A stretch of DNA of 64,000 nt from Cynocephalus volans (Eukaryota; Chordata; Mammalia; Dermoptera; Cynocephalidae), in contig NC_084461.1 in NCBI RefSeq assembly GCF_027409185.1, forward strand, positions 187,772,001-187,836,000. Reading direction: 5' to 3'. The position numbers and the translations under genes were made by a program. Shown piece after piece: positions 1-11,600 of the stretch. The first letter of the stretch is position 1; each line of letters starts with the position of its first letter. Under the pieces are notes generated by a model. It was not told the origin of the DNA and searched no databases. It saw nothing but the letters and a program-made list of their open reading frames with translations.

Positions 1-2136
1 AATTAGGAAGGGTTTAAAAAACGTTTCCCTCTAAAGAGAGAAATGCAAGTCCATTATCAATTCTACAAGAAATCAGCCTGTCTACAGCAAGAAAGCAGAT
101 CTCTCTGACACTGAATTGAAGAGTAAATACTGAGCAATGACCATAACAGAAGAATGTATTTAAGTATAAGAAAATAGATCCTACAAAATATGACTCTCAT
201 TGCCTTTGGTGATGGACATTATTTTATGCAGTAGCTAAAAATAAAAAAAATAGGAAGTGTCGGACATTTTACATGCAGTTGAAGTAACACAGCACCCTTT
301 CTCCCAGAGCATCTGTGGGGAAGGTGAGGAGACGGATCCAGGAATTATTTATCATTCCAAATTCTGACTCCATCTGGGGCCTCAATGAGATGATAGAAAC
401 ACACTAGGAATAAGGCACCAAAAATGAAGGTAAAAAGGCCCAGAAGCCATCGGAATGGAAATCTGTAACAGTTATTTAGAGTTCTTGGAGTAGAACATTT
501 CAATTCCAAAGAAGTCTTATATAATCTACTTTTCAAAAATATCTGTGACAAGATAGTTAAAAACAAAAGTTTTATCTGGTTTCATTAACTTAATTCCTGA
601 GTTTAAAGCCAGATAAAACCATGGATCAAAAAAAAAAAAAGTTTTTATTCATGCTGTTTTACATTAATACAGTAGAAAGCTGCTGTTTTTAAAGAAGTAT
701 CAGTGGTAAATCTTTAGAGTATGTATAAAATAAACTCACAGATCCATCATCAATCACAGTATTGAATAGTGTCCTTTAAACTATTCATTATTTAAAATAG
801 TTGTTTCAAAATAAATAGCCAGCTCTAGGGACAAAACCATGGAAAGGAAATCCTGAAGCAGGATCCTAAAACCTGCAACTATTCATTTTCATATTCTTAG
901 TGGATGATGTATAGAAATGGTGAAGGTTTGGGTGGGGGTTGCCACCCAGACTAAATCAGTTCTAACTGGCTGCAAAATACAGGATGTTAAATGTCTCAAG
1001 GTAGCTTTTTCTTGTTTCTAACAACAGTAGTTTGTGAGGAGGATTGCATTGTATCGGGTAGCTTGGCAGTTAGGTTTGATGGATTGCAGGGCCGGTCTGG
1101 TGAGTTACCCTATTTGGTCTTCTGCCCTCCTAGAACTGACTAGTAGAAACCTTGGTTACTGAGGGGCTTCAGGGATGGTTGGGACTCCCTAAGAACCTTA
1201 GAACCAGGGCTTGCTCTCTGTCCCAGTTACCTGTTACTCTGTAACAATCCTAAAACTTAGTGACTTAAGGCAGCAGTGTGGTTCTCTGGGTTGACTGGGC
1301 ATTTCTCTGTTGGGGTGTCTCTAGCAGTTTCAATCATATTTTAGTAGGGTCTGGAATCACCTGAAGGCTTCTCTCCCATGTTTGGTGACTGGGCTTGGAT
1401 AGCTTGAAAGCTGGGGGCTGGTCAGGCACTCTGCTCTCCATGTGGCTGCTTGGCTTTCCTCACAGCAGGGTGGTCTCAGTATAGTCGCTTTTACATGGGA
1501 GTTGGCTTCCCCCACAGCAAGAATTCCAAAGGACAGAAAGTGGAAGCTGCCAGCCTCTTAAGACCAAGATCCTGAAACTAACAAAGCATCATTTCCATTA
1601 TTGGATAAAACAATCAGAGCTACCCATACTCAAGGGGAGGAGACAAAACCCTCAGGTCTTGAGGGACAAATGTCAAAGAATTTGTGGCCACCCTTAATCC
1701 TCCACATTCTCCAACCAGAACCCAAAGGGTTCGTTCTTAATTGGACATTATCCTAGTCTGGCCTCATAATGAGATGCTTTGCATTCAGGTAGCTCTTTAT
1801 ACATTAACACGACAGTGTGTATACACTGTCTCAATTTTTCCTCAAGATATCTTGGGTAACAGGGAGACTGAGGTTCAAAGGTTAAAGGCCTAGGGTCATA
1901 CAACTTCCTAGGGACAGAATTGAGACTTACATTGGAGTCTCTTGACTCAATCCATGTGGAGGAATTCTCGCTTGTTTGTTTATTTAACCAGGTTACTCTG
2001 CTCTCTGACACACATAGATCAGTAGGAGAGGAAAACATATTTCCCTTTGGCTGAAAATTCAGCCACAGATCTTTGCAGGCGAAGCCCAAGTTTCTTGCAA
2101 AGGTAACATTAACTTGACAGCTGCAGCCCCATGCTG
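1..2136 (-). other. P2RX7: P2RX7 3'-UTR and downstream flank
   Basis: Sequence 3' of the stop codon is AT-rich with no credible gene. The best canonical AATAAA on the minus strand is at 649-644, with a T-rich minus-strand run (A run on plus, 629-640) just after it, giving a 3'-UTR of about 1.5 kb. Another AATAAA at 1984-1979 would give a UTR of only about 160 nt. An old interspersed repeat occupies about 1235-1705. The true end of the transcript is not determinable from sequence alone. Confidence 0.55.
644..649 (-). terminator. P2RX7: Candidate polyadenylation signal of P2RX7
   Basis: AATAAA on the minus strand, followed within 20 nt by a T-rich stretch on that strand (plus-strand A run at 629-640). 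It is the only canonical hexamer far enough from the stop to give a normal-length 3'-UTR in the window. The transcript could also continue past position 1. Confidence 0.4.
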
Positions 2137-2634
2137 TCAGTATGGATTTTTGAAGCCACTGTATTGCCCTTCACTTTTAGGAAACTCTCTCCGGATCCTC
2201 CAGCGGCAGCAGCTGGGCAGGATGGCAAAGTCAGCCATGTCCTGGGAGGTGAAACGCCAAGTGGTATAGCACCTGTAGGCGCAGCGCCGCAGCCGGCTGT
2301 TGGTGGAATCTGTGTCCAGCTCCAGCAGGGGCTCCTGGTAGAGCAGGAGGAAATGCAGGATGCGTCTGGACAGGACAAGCTTCCTGAATGGCTCAGAGGT
2401 GGTGATGCAGGGCCCCGGCTTCTTTCGGCAGCAAAGCTCCTCTATGCATCTGTGGCTCTCAGGGAGCTGGGATGGGAGGCAACTTCCGCACTGGCACCAG
2501 CCTGGACTGTCTCTTGATCTAGGAGTCGCTTCTTCATTAAGCGGCTGCATCTCCTCTGGTTGACCAGGAATGGGGGGTGGGTCATGGAGAGACAGGGGCA
2601 GCTTGGACAAGTCCGAGAAATCCATCGGAGGTCT
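2137..2634 (-). CDS. P2RX7: P2RX7 exon 13 (C-terminal ballast domain and stop)
   Basis: The exon is 498 nt (165 residues and TGA), starting [14 protein letters not shown] and ending QYSGFKNPY. This is the P2X7-specific ballast domain. Cys477, 479, 482, 493, 498, 499, 506, 548, 552, 572 and 573 are all present; several coordinate zinc in the rat structure. Residues matching human variant sites read Gln460, Glu496 and Ile568. The open frame runs 33 nt further 5' into intron 12 before the acceptor, which is not coding. Confidence 0.97.
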   Translation of the reverse strand, partial: RPPMDFSDLSKLPLSLHDPPPIPGQPEEMQPLNEEATPRSRDSPGWCQCGSCLPSQLPESHRCIEELCCRKKPGPCITTSEPFRKLVLSRRILHFLLLYQEPLLELDTDSTNSRLRRCAYRCYTTWRFTSQDMADFAILPSCCRWRIRREFPKSEGQYSGFKNPY

Positions 2635-5600
2635 CTGAAAAATACGAGTTTCCAAACCTATCAGCAACTAGAACCATCAGCTAGAACATATGCCTGCCTT
2701 ACAACTCAGCACTTCCACTCTTAGTTTCTTTAATTTCATTATTAACTTATACAATTACACTGAATATTACTTTAGTTATAGTAGCTATCGTTTATTAAAT
2801 GTAGGTAGCAGGACCATGCTTGTGTTTTATAAGCATTGCCTCATTTAAGTCTTTGAAGAACCTCATGAGATATATATCCTTGTCTCCATTTTACAGATTT
2901 GGCAAGTGAAATTCAGAAAAGCCAGGCCTCAATTTAAATATCAGCTCTTGTTCTTACCACCCTATCAAGTAGCTTTCCTCCCAGGTGATTCTTTTATCAC
3001 ACCATGATATTCTACATTCTTCATAGAACTTTTCACCATCTGAAATGATCTGATTAATTTCTATTAATAAGATTAATAAGATGATGTACTTGATGATAGT
3101 TCTTCCATATAGAAGCAGGGACCTTGTCTGCTTTGTTTACTGCCATATCCCCAATACCTAGGACAGTGCCCAGGTCAGTGCCCACCACACAATAGACAGT
3201 ATTTGTTGACTTATCCCCACTCTCCTTTCCTGCCAGCCTCCCTCTACTGGCAAATCCATTTGTTGCCCTGCAAAGGAAGTTGTCATAATTGCCATGTCTG
3301 TTCTTTGTGACATATACTTTCATTCACTGGATAAAAAAGGCCTGAGTCAAGTACATTAAAACTGAATAGTTCTTGTATACTCATAATAGCATTATTCACA
3401 ATAGTCAAAAAGTGGAGACAACTCAGTGTCCATTGACTGATGAATGGATAAAAAAATTTTTACAATGGAATGTTATTCGACAATAAAAAGGAGTGAATAC
3501 TGAAACATGCTACATCGTGGACAAACCTTGAAAACATTATGCTGAGAAAGAAGCCAGGCACAAAAGACCACATGCTACATGATTCCATTTAAAAGGAAAT
3601 GTCCAGAATAGGTAAATCCATAGAGACAGAAAGTAGATTGGTGGTTGCCAGGCAATGGGGGAAGAGAGGCGTGGGGGTGACTGCTTTAATAGGTATGGGA
3701 TTTCCTTTTGGGGTGACTAGACAGTTCTGGAAAGAGATAGTGGTGATGGTTGCACAGCATTGTGAATGTACTAAATGTCACTGAATTGTACACTTTAAAA
3801 TGGTTTACAATGGTAAATTTTGTCATATTTGTTTTACTATATCCCCATGCATGCATGCATGTGCGCACACACACACACACACAAATAGTCATTTTATACC
3901 CAAACTCAGCAAGGACATTTTAAAAATGGAAAAATTTGGCTAGTCTCTCTCAAGAAGAAATGTAAAAATCCTCAATATCAATTTGAATACAGCAATAAAT
4001 ACAAAGAATAGTATATCACATTCAAATTCAGTTTATTTCAGGAATGCAAGGTTGGCTTAATATTTAAAAATTAATCAGTGTAATTCACCACATAACAGAA
4101 GGAAAAAGAAGAAAACTCACTGAGCATTTCAAAAGAAGCAGAAAAAACATTATTTTAAAATCGAATATCTGTTCATGATACAAATTCTTAGCAAAGTAGG
4201 AATAGAAAGGAATTTTCTTTTTTTTTTCTTTCCTTTTTTTTAAAAAGATGACCGGTAAGGGGATCTTAACCCTTGACTTGGTGTTGTCAGCACCACGCTC
4301 AGCCAGTGAGCAAACCGGCCATCCCTATATGGGATCTGAACCCGGGGCCTTGGTGTTATCAGCACCTCACTCTCCCAAGTGAGCCACAGGCCGGGCCGGC
4401 CCAGAAGGGAATTTTCTTAACCTGATAAAGCATTCTTAAGAAGTTACCACAAATACCATAATAAGTAGTTAAATATAAAAAGCTTTCTCCTTGAGATAAG
4501 GAATGAGACAAAACTGCCTGGTATTACCACTTCTGTTCAGTATTGTATTGGCAGTCCTAACCAGCATCGTAAACACCTAGAGCCGTGAGAGGGAGAAGGG
4601 CCCTGCCAACACCTTCATTTCAGACTTCTAGCTTCCAGAACTGTGGCAGAATAAATTTCTGTTGTTTTAAGCCATTTAGTTTGCAGTAATTCATCATGGC
4701 AGCCCTAGGAAACTAATGCAGTTAATGAAGATGCGCAGCAACCAGAACTGCTGGGGAGGGTGCCAGTTACAACCACCGCTTTGGAGCACTGTTTGTTAGT
4801 ATCTACTGAAACTGAACATATGCCTGCCTTACAACTCAGCACTTCCACTCTTAGGTAATTACCCCCACAGAGTGCCATATGTTTACCATAGCAGCATTAC
4901 TGGCATTAGCCCCAAACTGGAAACTACCCAATTGTCCATCAACAGCAGAAGGGATAAGTACCTTGGATGTTTATAAAATGGAAACTATATAATGATGGGA
5001 ATGGAACTGCTGCTATATATGAATGTCGTGAGCAACTCTCACAAAAATAATGAGTGAAAGAAGCCAGACATTGAGTGTATACTGAGTACATACTATATGA
5101 TTCAATTTTTTGTAAAATTCTGGAAGAGGTAAAATTAATCTTTTGATATAGGATAATGACTAATTTTAAGGGAAGGTAGTGATCAGATGGAGGTGCTGGT
5201 TACATGAGTACATTTATTTTGTTAAAATCCATCAGTTATGATTTGTACAAATTTCTAGAGTGTTTATATTTAATAGTAATTTTTTTTTTAAAAAAGACCA
5301 AATGTTTTAACTTACTGGGACTTTTTGGCCCTTGACATCTTGTAGACTTTTTCCAAGTAGCTGCTGGTCCACCATCCTAATGTGGGATTCATCCACAAAG
5401 GACACATACTTTAATGTCTAGGAAAAGAAGGTTAAAAGTTTATCCGTTTTTGTGTGGAATTACCAAGAATTGCCTATCTAAACATATCTAAAGGCAACTA
5501 TTGTTCCAATTTACAAAATGACAAACTGTTGAATAAGCTAACCAAATACTCTTGCTAACTGAGAATAAATTATTTCTGTGTCTAAAGATAAATCAGAAAT

Positions 5601-8600
5601 GGAATCCCATATGCCTTCACTTGTACACTCAGCATAACCACAGCTTACTGCCTAATGTTTTTAGGTCCCCCAAGCACTATATGAAATTCCTTTATTGTGT
5701 TCCCTCAATTTAGTTGCTCTAGATTGAATATCTCCAGAAAGTCATAATATTGCAACTTAAATTACTTATATATTCATTAAATTTCATCCCATTTGGGGCC
5801 ATGAAATGGTAACTATTTTTAGTCGCAAAGATGAACTTTTATTTTAAACTGCAAATATATGTACAGTGGACAAAGAATTGTGCATTCAACTGTTGGGGAA
5901 AAAAAGGACAGTAATGTTCTTGGATAAGGGACAAAGAAATCCTCCTTGTTGTTTTTAAGTACAAGAGATTTCTGACTGGGGGAAATAATTGAGTTAAGTG
6001 CAGAGGACCTGCTTAGTAAGGTCCAAATTAATTAAAATACAGATGAAGCTAAAATTCCCCTGACTACTCCCCCACCCTAGGCTCCTTTCCAGAAGCAACC
6101 ACTACTACTGCTTTTGTGTGTCCAATACCTTTTTGTATACATATATATACCTAGATACACATGTATGTGTGTGTGTATATGCTTGTATAGATTTTAAATG
6201 TACATGTAGAAAATATATAGAATTAGTTCATGTGTATAGTTTTTTAAAAATTTTATTTATTAATATTATATTTTGCATCCTAAGATGTGGAGCAGTTGGG
6301 GGGGGAGCGGGAGAGGGGAAAGGGAAAGGAAATAGGGTAGGAGGACTAAAAATGAGGGGGAATGTAGGGAAAGTGAAAGTAAATGGTCAGGATCCCTTAG
6401 ATGTTCAGAATCTTGCTGAGCATTTGATGTAAATATAACTGTGCATGTGTGCCTAGGTGTTCCTGGGTTGTCTGACTTGCACTCAGGTATTTCTGGGTTA
6501 TTGGACTTAAGTATAAAGGATGAACAGCTCTGATCCACAGGGCCCCCACCCCTAGGATGCCTGGCGCGGAGGGGGCGCTACTGCTGCTGGAGGCTGTTGC
6601 TGCAAGCTATTGCTGCCAGGGCCCCTGGGATGCCCTGGCAGGCTGCTGCTGCTGGAACTGCTAGAGGCTGCTGTAAGCTGCAGCTGCTGCTGAGGAAGTT
6701 GGGGACTGAGCTTGCATCGGAATGAAGCATGTCAACTCTGTCAATGCTCCCGGGATTTTTTCTAATTACCTGGCTCATGACCTATATTTGAGGGGTCTGT
6801 GACCCAGCCTGGCATGTGAGGGGTTTGTAACCCAGTCTGTACAATGGGTTTGAAGGGTTGGAGCCCTAGCCCGACAGGGAGCTTGGTTGAGGCCCATAGC
6901 ATCCCCCTCATTCCAGCAGGGGAGACCAGGCAGGTTTGGGTGGCAGCTTGGTGGTCATTGCTGGGCTGGTTGAGGATGTCAGTGGGGCGTGGCTATGGCC
7001 GATGGCCCTCCCCTCTCCCTGGCTTGAGAGCCCAGAGGGCTTCCAGTTCTTCTAGATTTTATAGGTGTTCTTTGGGGAAGTGAGACCTTTACTAGTTAAT
7101 ATCAGACATTGTCTCTGATCTGTGGGTATTTTGTTTTTTCTTTCAGTTCTGTGTTGGGTTATTCGCTGTTTTCACCACATAAATTCTGCACTGGAACTAA
7201 TTTGTTGTCCTTTGCTTACTTCTAAAATGGGGGAACTTCCTGTGGGGAGCAGCACTGGAGCCCTGTGATTGAGCTAAATTGCTGCTTTGTTGCGGATTCC
7301 CTGGGGAAGGCTTATTGTGCAGCTCAGATTTTAACTGTTGACCTTGTATGTACTTTCAGGTCCCGTGAAGTCCGGTACACCTGGATTGTGTGGAAACTCT
7401 GGTATGGGCCTGAGTCTTTTCAGCAAACTGCTCTCCCTGTTGTTCTATATTCCTGACCAGTCTCTACTGAGGATGCCTGCACTGATTGGGGGGCAGATCA
7501 GCTGTCCATGCTGTGCCCCAATGTTTCCCTGGTGGTCTGTCTCCCCCACCACCTGCACTCCAGACACTTCCTGTGGGGTGGGCCATGTGCCAGTCCCTTG
7601 TGCCAGTCCCTTGCGATGACTCACTGGCCTTTGAGTGGCTCCTTATTTCAACTGTTTGTGACCCTTCACTCTTATGTGGGTCCATGGGAATCCTGTTAGT
7701 GGTCTTGCTGGCCTGGGGGCCACCAAAGCCCTCTTCTCCCCTGCCACCTCCAAGAAACTTCATATGAAGGGCACAGCTGCAGCTTTTGCCAGCTTTCACT
7801 CCGTGAAGTCTTGAAGCAGCCGGGGCTTGAAATGGTGGGAGCGGTCCTTTCTTTCTGTCATTATGGCTTCTCCTGCCTTCATGAGCTCTGTAGGTCTCTC
7901 CTCTTCCCCTGAGCTCTAGTCTATGTGTATAGTTTTTTTAACCCATATATCATACCATACATATTGTTTTATAGTTTGCTTTTTTTCCTCTCAACAAAAT
8001 GTTTTGGATATCTGCCCATGCCAGTACCTATAACTTAGTGGTTATTCCAGCTCTTCCACTTATTAGCTGTATGACTTTGGGCAAATTATTTAACCTTCCT
8101 GTGCCTTCAATTTCCTCATGGAAAGAGACAATAGTAGCACCTATATATAGGGCCGTTGTGAAGATTCAATGAGCTAATATGTATAAAGCACTTAGAAGTG
8201 CTGTATAAATGTTTGCTATTATTATTATCTACCTCATTCTTTTAAACTGGTGCCTGGTATTCCTTACTATGGAATTTATCATAGTTTCTTTCACCATTCA
8301 CCTATTGGGAATTTGGATAGATGCTATTTCTTCACTGCTAATAACTGTTTAATAATTACTAATAATTTAATAAGCAATGCTGCAGTGAACATCTTGTTCA
8401 CGTGTACTGCTTGGGTACTCATGAAGTTTTTCTGGGGCAGGTGTGGGGAAGTGGAAATGCCAGGCTGTAAAGTTTGTCCCGTTTAAATGTTATTAGTCAC
8501 TGCCAAAATGTTCTCCAAAGTCATTATGTTATTTTTAATTTTGGCTGAACCAATGTAATAAATGACAAAATTGACAAGTCCTGGAACATTAAATGTGTCA

Positions 8601-11600
8601 TCTCTTTATCTCCATTTTTGTTTCTATTTTTTCCTAAGGACAAGAGATTCATCTGAGAGATGATTGATTGGGATAGAGTCCAGAGACTTATCCATTATGG
8701 ATTAAACCTGTTAAATTTTTGCACATTTCTTGGTGATCTAATGGAATCTCCAGGTGTTTTGGCATCCTACAAACACAGCATGCCTTACCGGCTTTGGCTC
8801 TATGATGGACTCGCACTTCTTCCTGTAATAGTATTCATTGACTGCACAGGGTTCACAGCACTTGCAGCAGGGATAGATAAGGGATCGACAGCAGGTACTT
8901 GAATAAGTGTTGATGAGAAAGTCAATGAACACAGTGGCCTACGGAAGACCAAAACAAACACCATATTTGCAAAAACCTCTTTTTGCTAAATCATTTTCAT
9001 AAAGTGTGGGAAAGAGAATCTCTTACCAAACCAAAGTAGGAGAGGGTTGAGCCGATGTACACAATCAACTGGATAATGTCAAATTTTCCTCCCTGAAAAC
9101 AGAGTGGGGAAGTTTACTCGGTTGAAAGTCAGAGCAGCATTCTTTTGCTTTAACATGGAATTGTTGGTTCTAGAAGGGAAGTGGAGCCTAGTGCTGTCAT
9201 TTTGATAGATGCATTCAAGTGCTCACTGCAGCAGGGATGGCAGACACGGAAACTAGGACTCTTATTTGTACTGTTTCTGCTGTCCAGGGTGAGCTTGGAC
9301 CCGTGAATGTTTTAAACAACCAAGCACTGGGACCCGCACATTAAGGGGCGAACCATTGAAGGTTTGTTGTTTTTCCATGAATGGTGAAGATTTCAGACAA
9401 ACTTTCTCTAGAAATGGTTTGAGATTACTTCGGAAGCAGAAGGAAGGAATGTCTGCAGAAACACTTCCCTTGGCTATCCTTGTGGTTTTTATTCTCAATG
9501 GTCTTTCCATCCCCTCAGCTGTATCTCACTGATTCTTGTGCAGCTTATCACCATGTTACATAAAGAATATGTTGTTAAACAAGGTGTCGTGGGCATCTGT
9601 CGATTTCTGCATGCCTGATATCCCCTCCTTCCTTCTTCTGGCAGCATCACCCCAATTTTCTTTTGGAGAACCATTTCTCTTTATATTCAGTCCAGGTAGT
9701 TTGGTGGGGGGGGGGGCTGACCCTCTCCTCTGGCCCATGGGCTGGGTCAGGGCTGGTCTAAGACCAGCCATTGAGAGTATGGCATGACCCTGATCACAGT
9801 GATTAGTTCTGCAGTGGGCATGTGGCCCTTATTAGGCCAATCAAAGCCAATGGCATCTGCCTGAGGCCTTTGATGAAACTTCTGGCAAAGAGGTATTCTC
9901 TTTTCATTGAGGTTACTAAGCTGATAAGGTATAAGGAGCAGCCTGACACCACCATGTAGAGATGGCTAGCCTGAGAATGATGCCAAAACAGAGAACAGAT
10001 GTAAGAGATGGAGGGAGACAGATTCCTGATGATGATGTTTGAACGCCTGGATTCAGCCATGCCTGAAGCCTGAAAATTACTCCAGGACTTTTTAGTTATG
10101 TTACCCTCCACCCCATAAAAAAAGACTTTTTCCCCCCTAAGCCAATTTGGGTTGGATTCTGTTACTTACAAACTATTTTGAAGAGGTATTTCTCCCTTTT
10201 TTTTAAGCATCAGAGTATTTTTGAGGTTGAATATTATAATTTTTTTCCCTTCCCATTTTCGTACTTGTCAATGACTTATTTGTGGACAGGACTGCAAGGA
10301 CATTTCTTCCTCCTCTCTTATCCCACATGCAAAATACACAGTGCCAGCTAATGACTATGACCAAAAACATCCACTCCTTGGAGACACTACAATAATAATT
10401 AGGACCCAATCATAGGATGGAGGTGCCTGGGGCTGGGAGGAAAGACTCACAGTGCCAAAAACCAGAATGTCAAAACGGATCCCAAAGACTTTTATCAGAG
10501 TTCGTTTTTCAATGTTGTTTTCCTTATAGTACTTGGCAAATCTGTAGGAGAAAAGGGATCCATATTTATAAAGATCTCTTTGAAAGTACTTGTATTTTAT
10601 GAAAAGAAAAACCGAAGTCTTCCTTGTCCATCTTTAGCTCTACTACAGTTGGACAGGTGATGTGGAGAAGTGGCCCTTTGGTTCCAGGCCGTCAGAGAGT
10701 GATTCATGGGTAATCGTGATTCATCGGTAACCATGAATCACTCTCTGACAGCCTGGAACCAAAGGGCCACTTCCCCATGTCACCCCCTCTACTTCCATCA
10801 TCATAGAGTGATAGGAAATCGGCTTTTAGTTTGAGATTAAAATGAGCAATTTTTAACCATCGATAAGCAGAGAAGTTTTAAAAAGTAGTATCAAATCAAT
10901 TTGATTATTCCTTAAGAGAGAAAAATAGGTTTAGCTTCTAGAGCAAAGTGTGTGTGTGCATGTGTGTGTGTGTGAATCTTAGATACTAATTGCTGGATTG
11001 GGGACAGGGACACCTCAGCAATCTGTTTTAACTGTATTTTCTTAGATTCTGTATTCTTCTATTTGACAATCATTAATCATGCATGTTTTTCCATGCAGGG
11101 CCAAACTAAAGGCTAAAGTTTTTGCATCTCCCCTGCACTCCAGCTTTTGTGAGTGTGTGAAAACCACATTACAAACCCTCCAACAAATCCCGAGTCCATA
11201 CCCCCAACCACCTCCTTGATCTAACTCACACACCAAGCCAATATTTCTCCTGCCACAAATCACTCGGAATCAGGTAGGGCCAGGACCAGACAACTAGAAA
11301 CCACCCCTATATAGCACAGAGCCCACTGCTTTGATTCACACTAGCCAACTCTAAGCTGTTTCCCAGCCCTGCCTTGCCTTTGCCATGGAAAACACAATAA
11401 AGCTTCTGGGCTGTACTTTCCTCTCGCTTCCACCTTCTGACCAAACTGGTGCTTCTCCCTGTGGCCCTGCATGGTGTGATGTGCCACCATCTCTTGGGAA
11501 ATACACATAATCAATTCTTTCAGTGGCATTGGCCTCTCTGTGTCATCACTTAGTCATCTTTATAAATTAAGACCCAGGTGCAATTCACAATCACCCCAAA

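Noticed and set aside
345..566. 73-codon minus-strand frame downstream of P2RX7 with a hydrophobic stretch
   Set aside because: No splice sites, no family match, and it lies past the likely polyA signal in AT-rich DNA.
1..2136. P2RX4, the usual downstream neighbour
   Set aside because: No P2X4 exon sequence is visible; in human the gene starts over 20 kb beyond P2RX7.
2131..2517. 128-codon plus-strand frame at the end of P2RX7
   Set aside because: It is the antisense shadow of exon 13, which has a conserved P2X7 translation.
7464..7799. Opposing open frames of about 93-111 codons near 7.5 kb
   Set aside because: They lie inside the retroposon and have low-complexity Pro/Gly/Ser content with no family signal.
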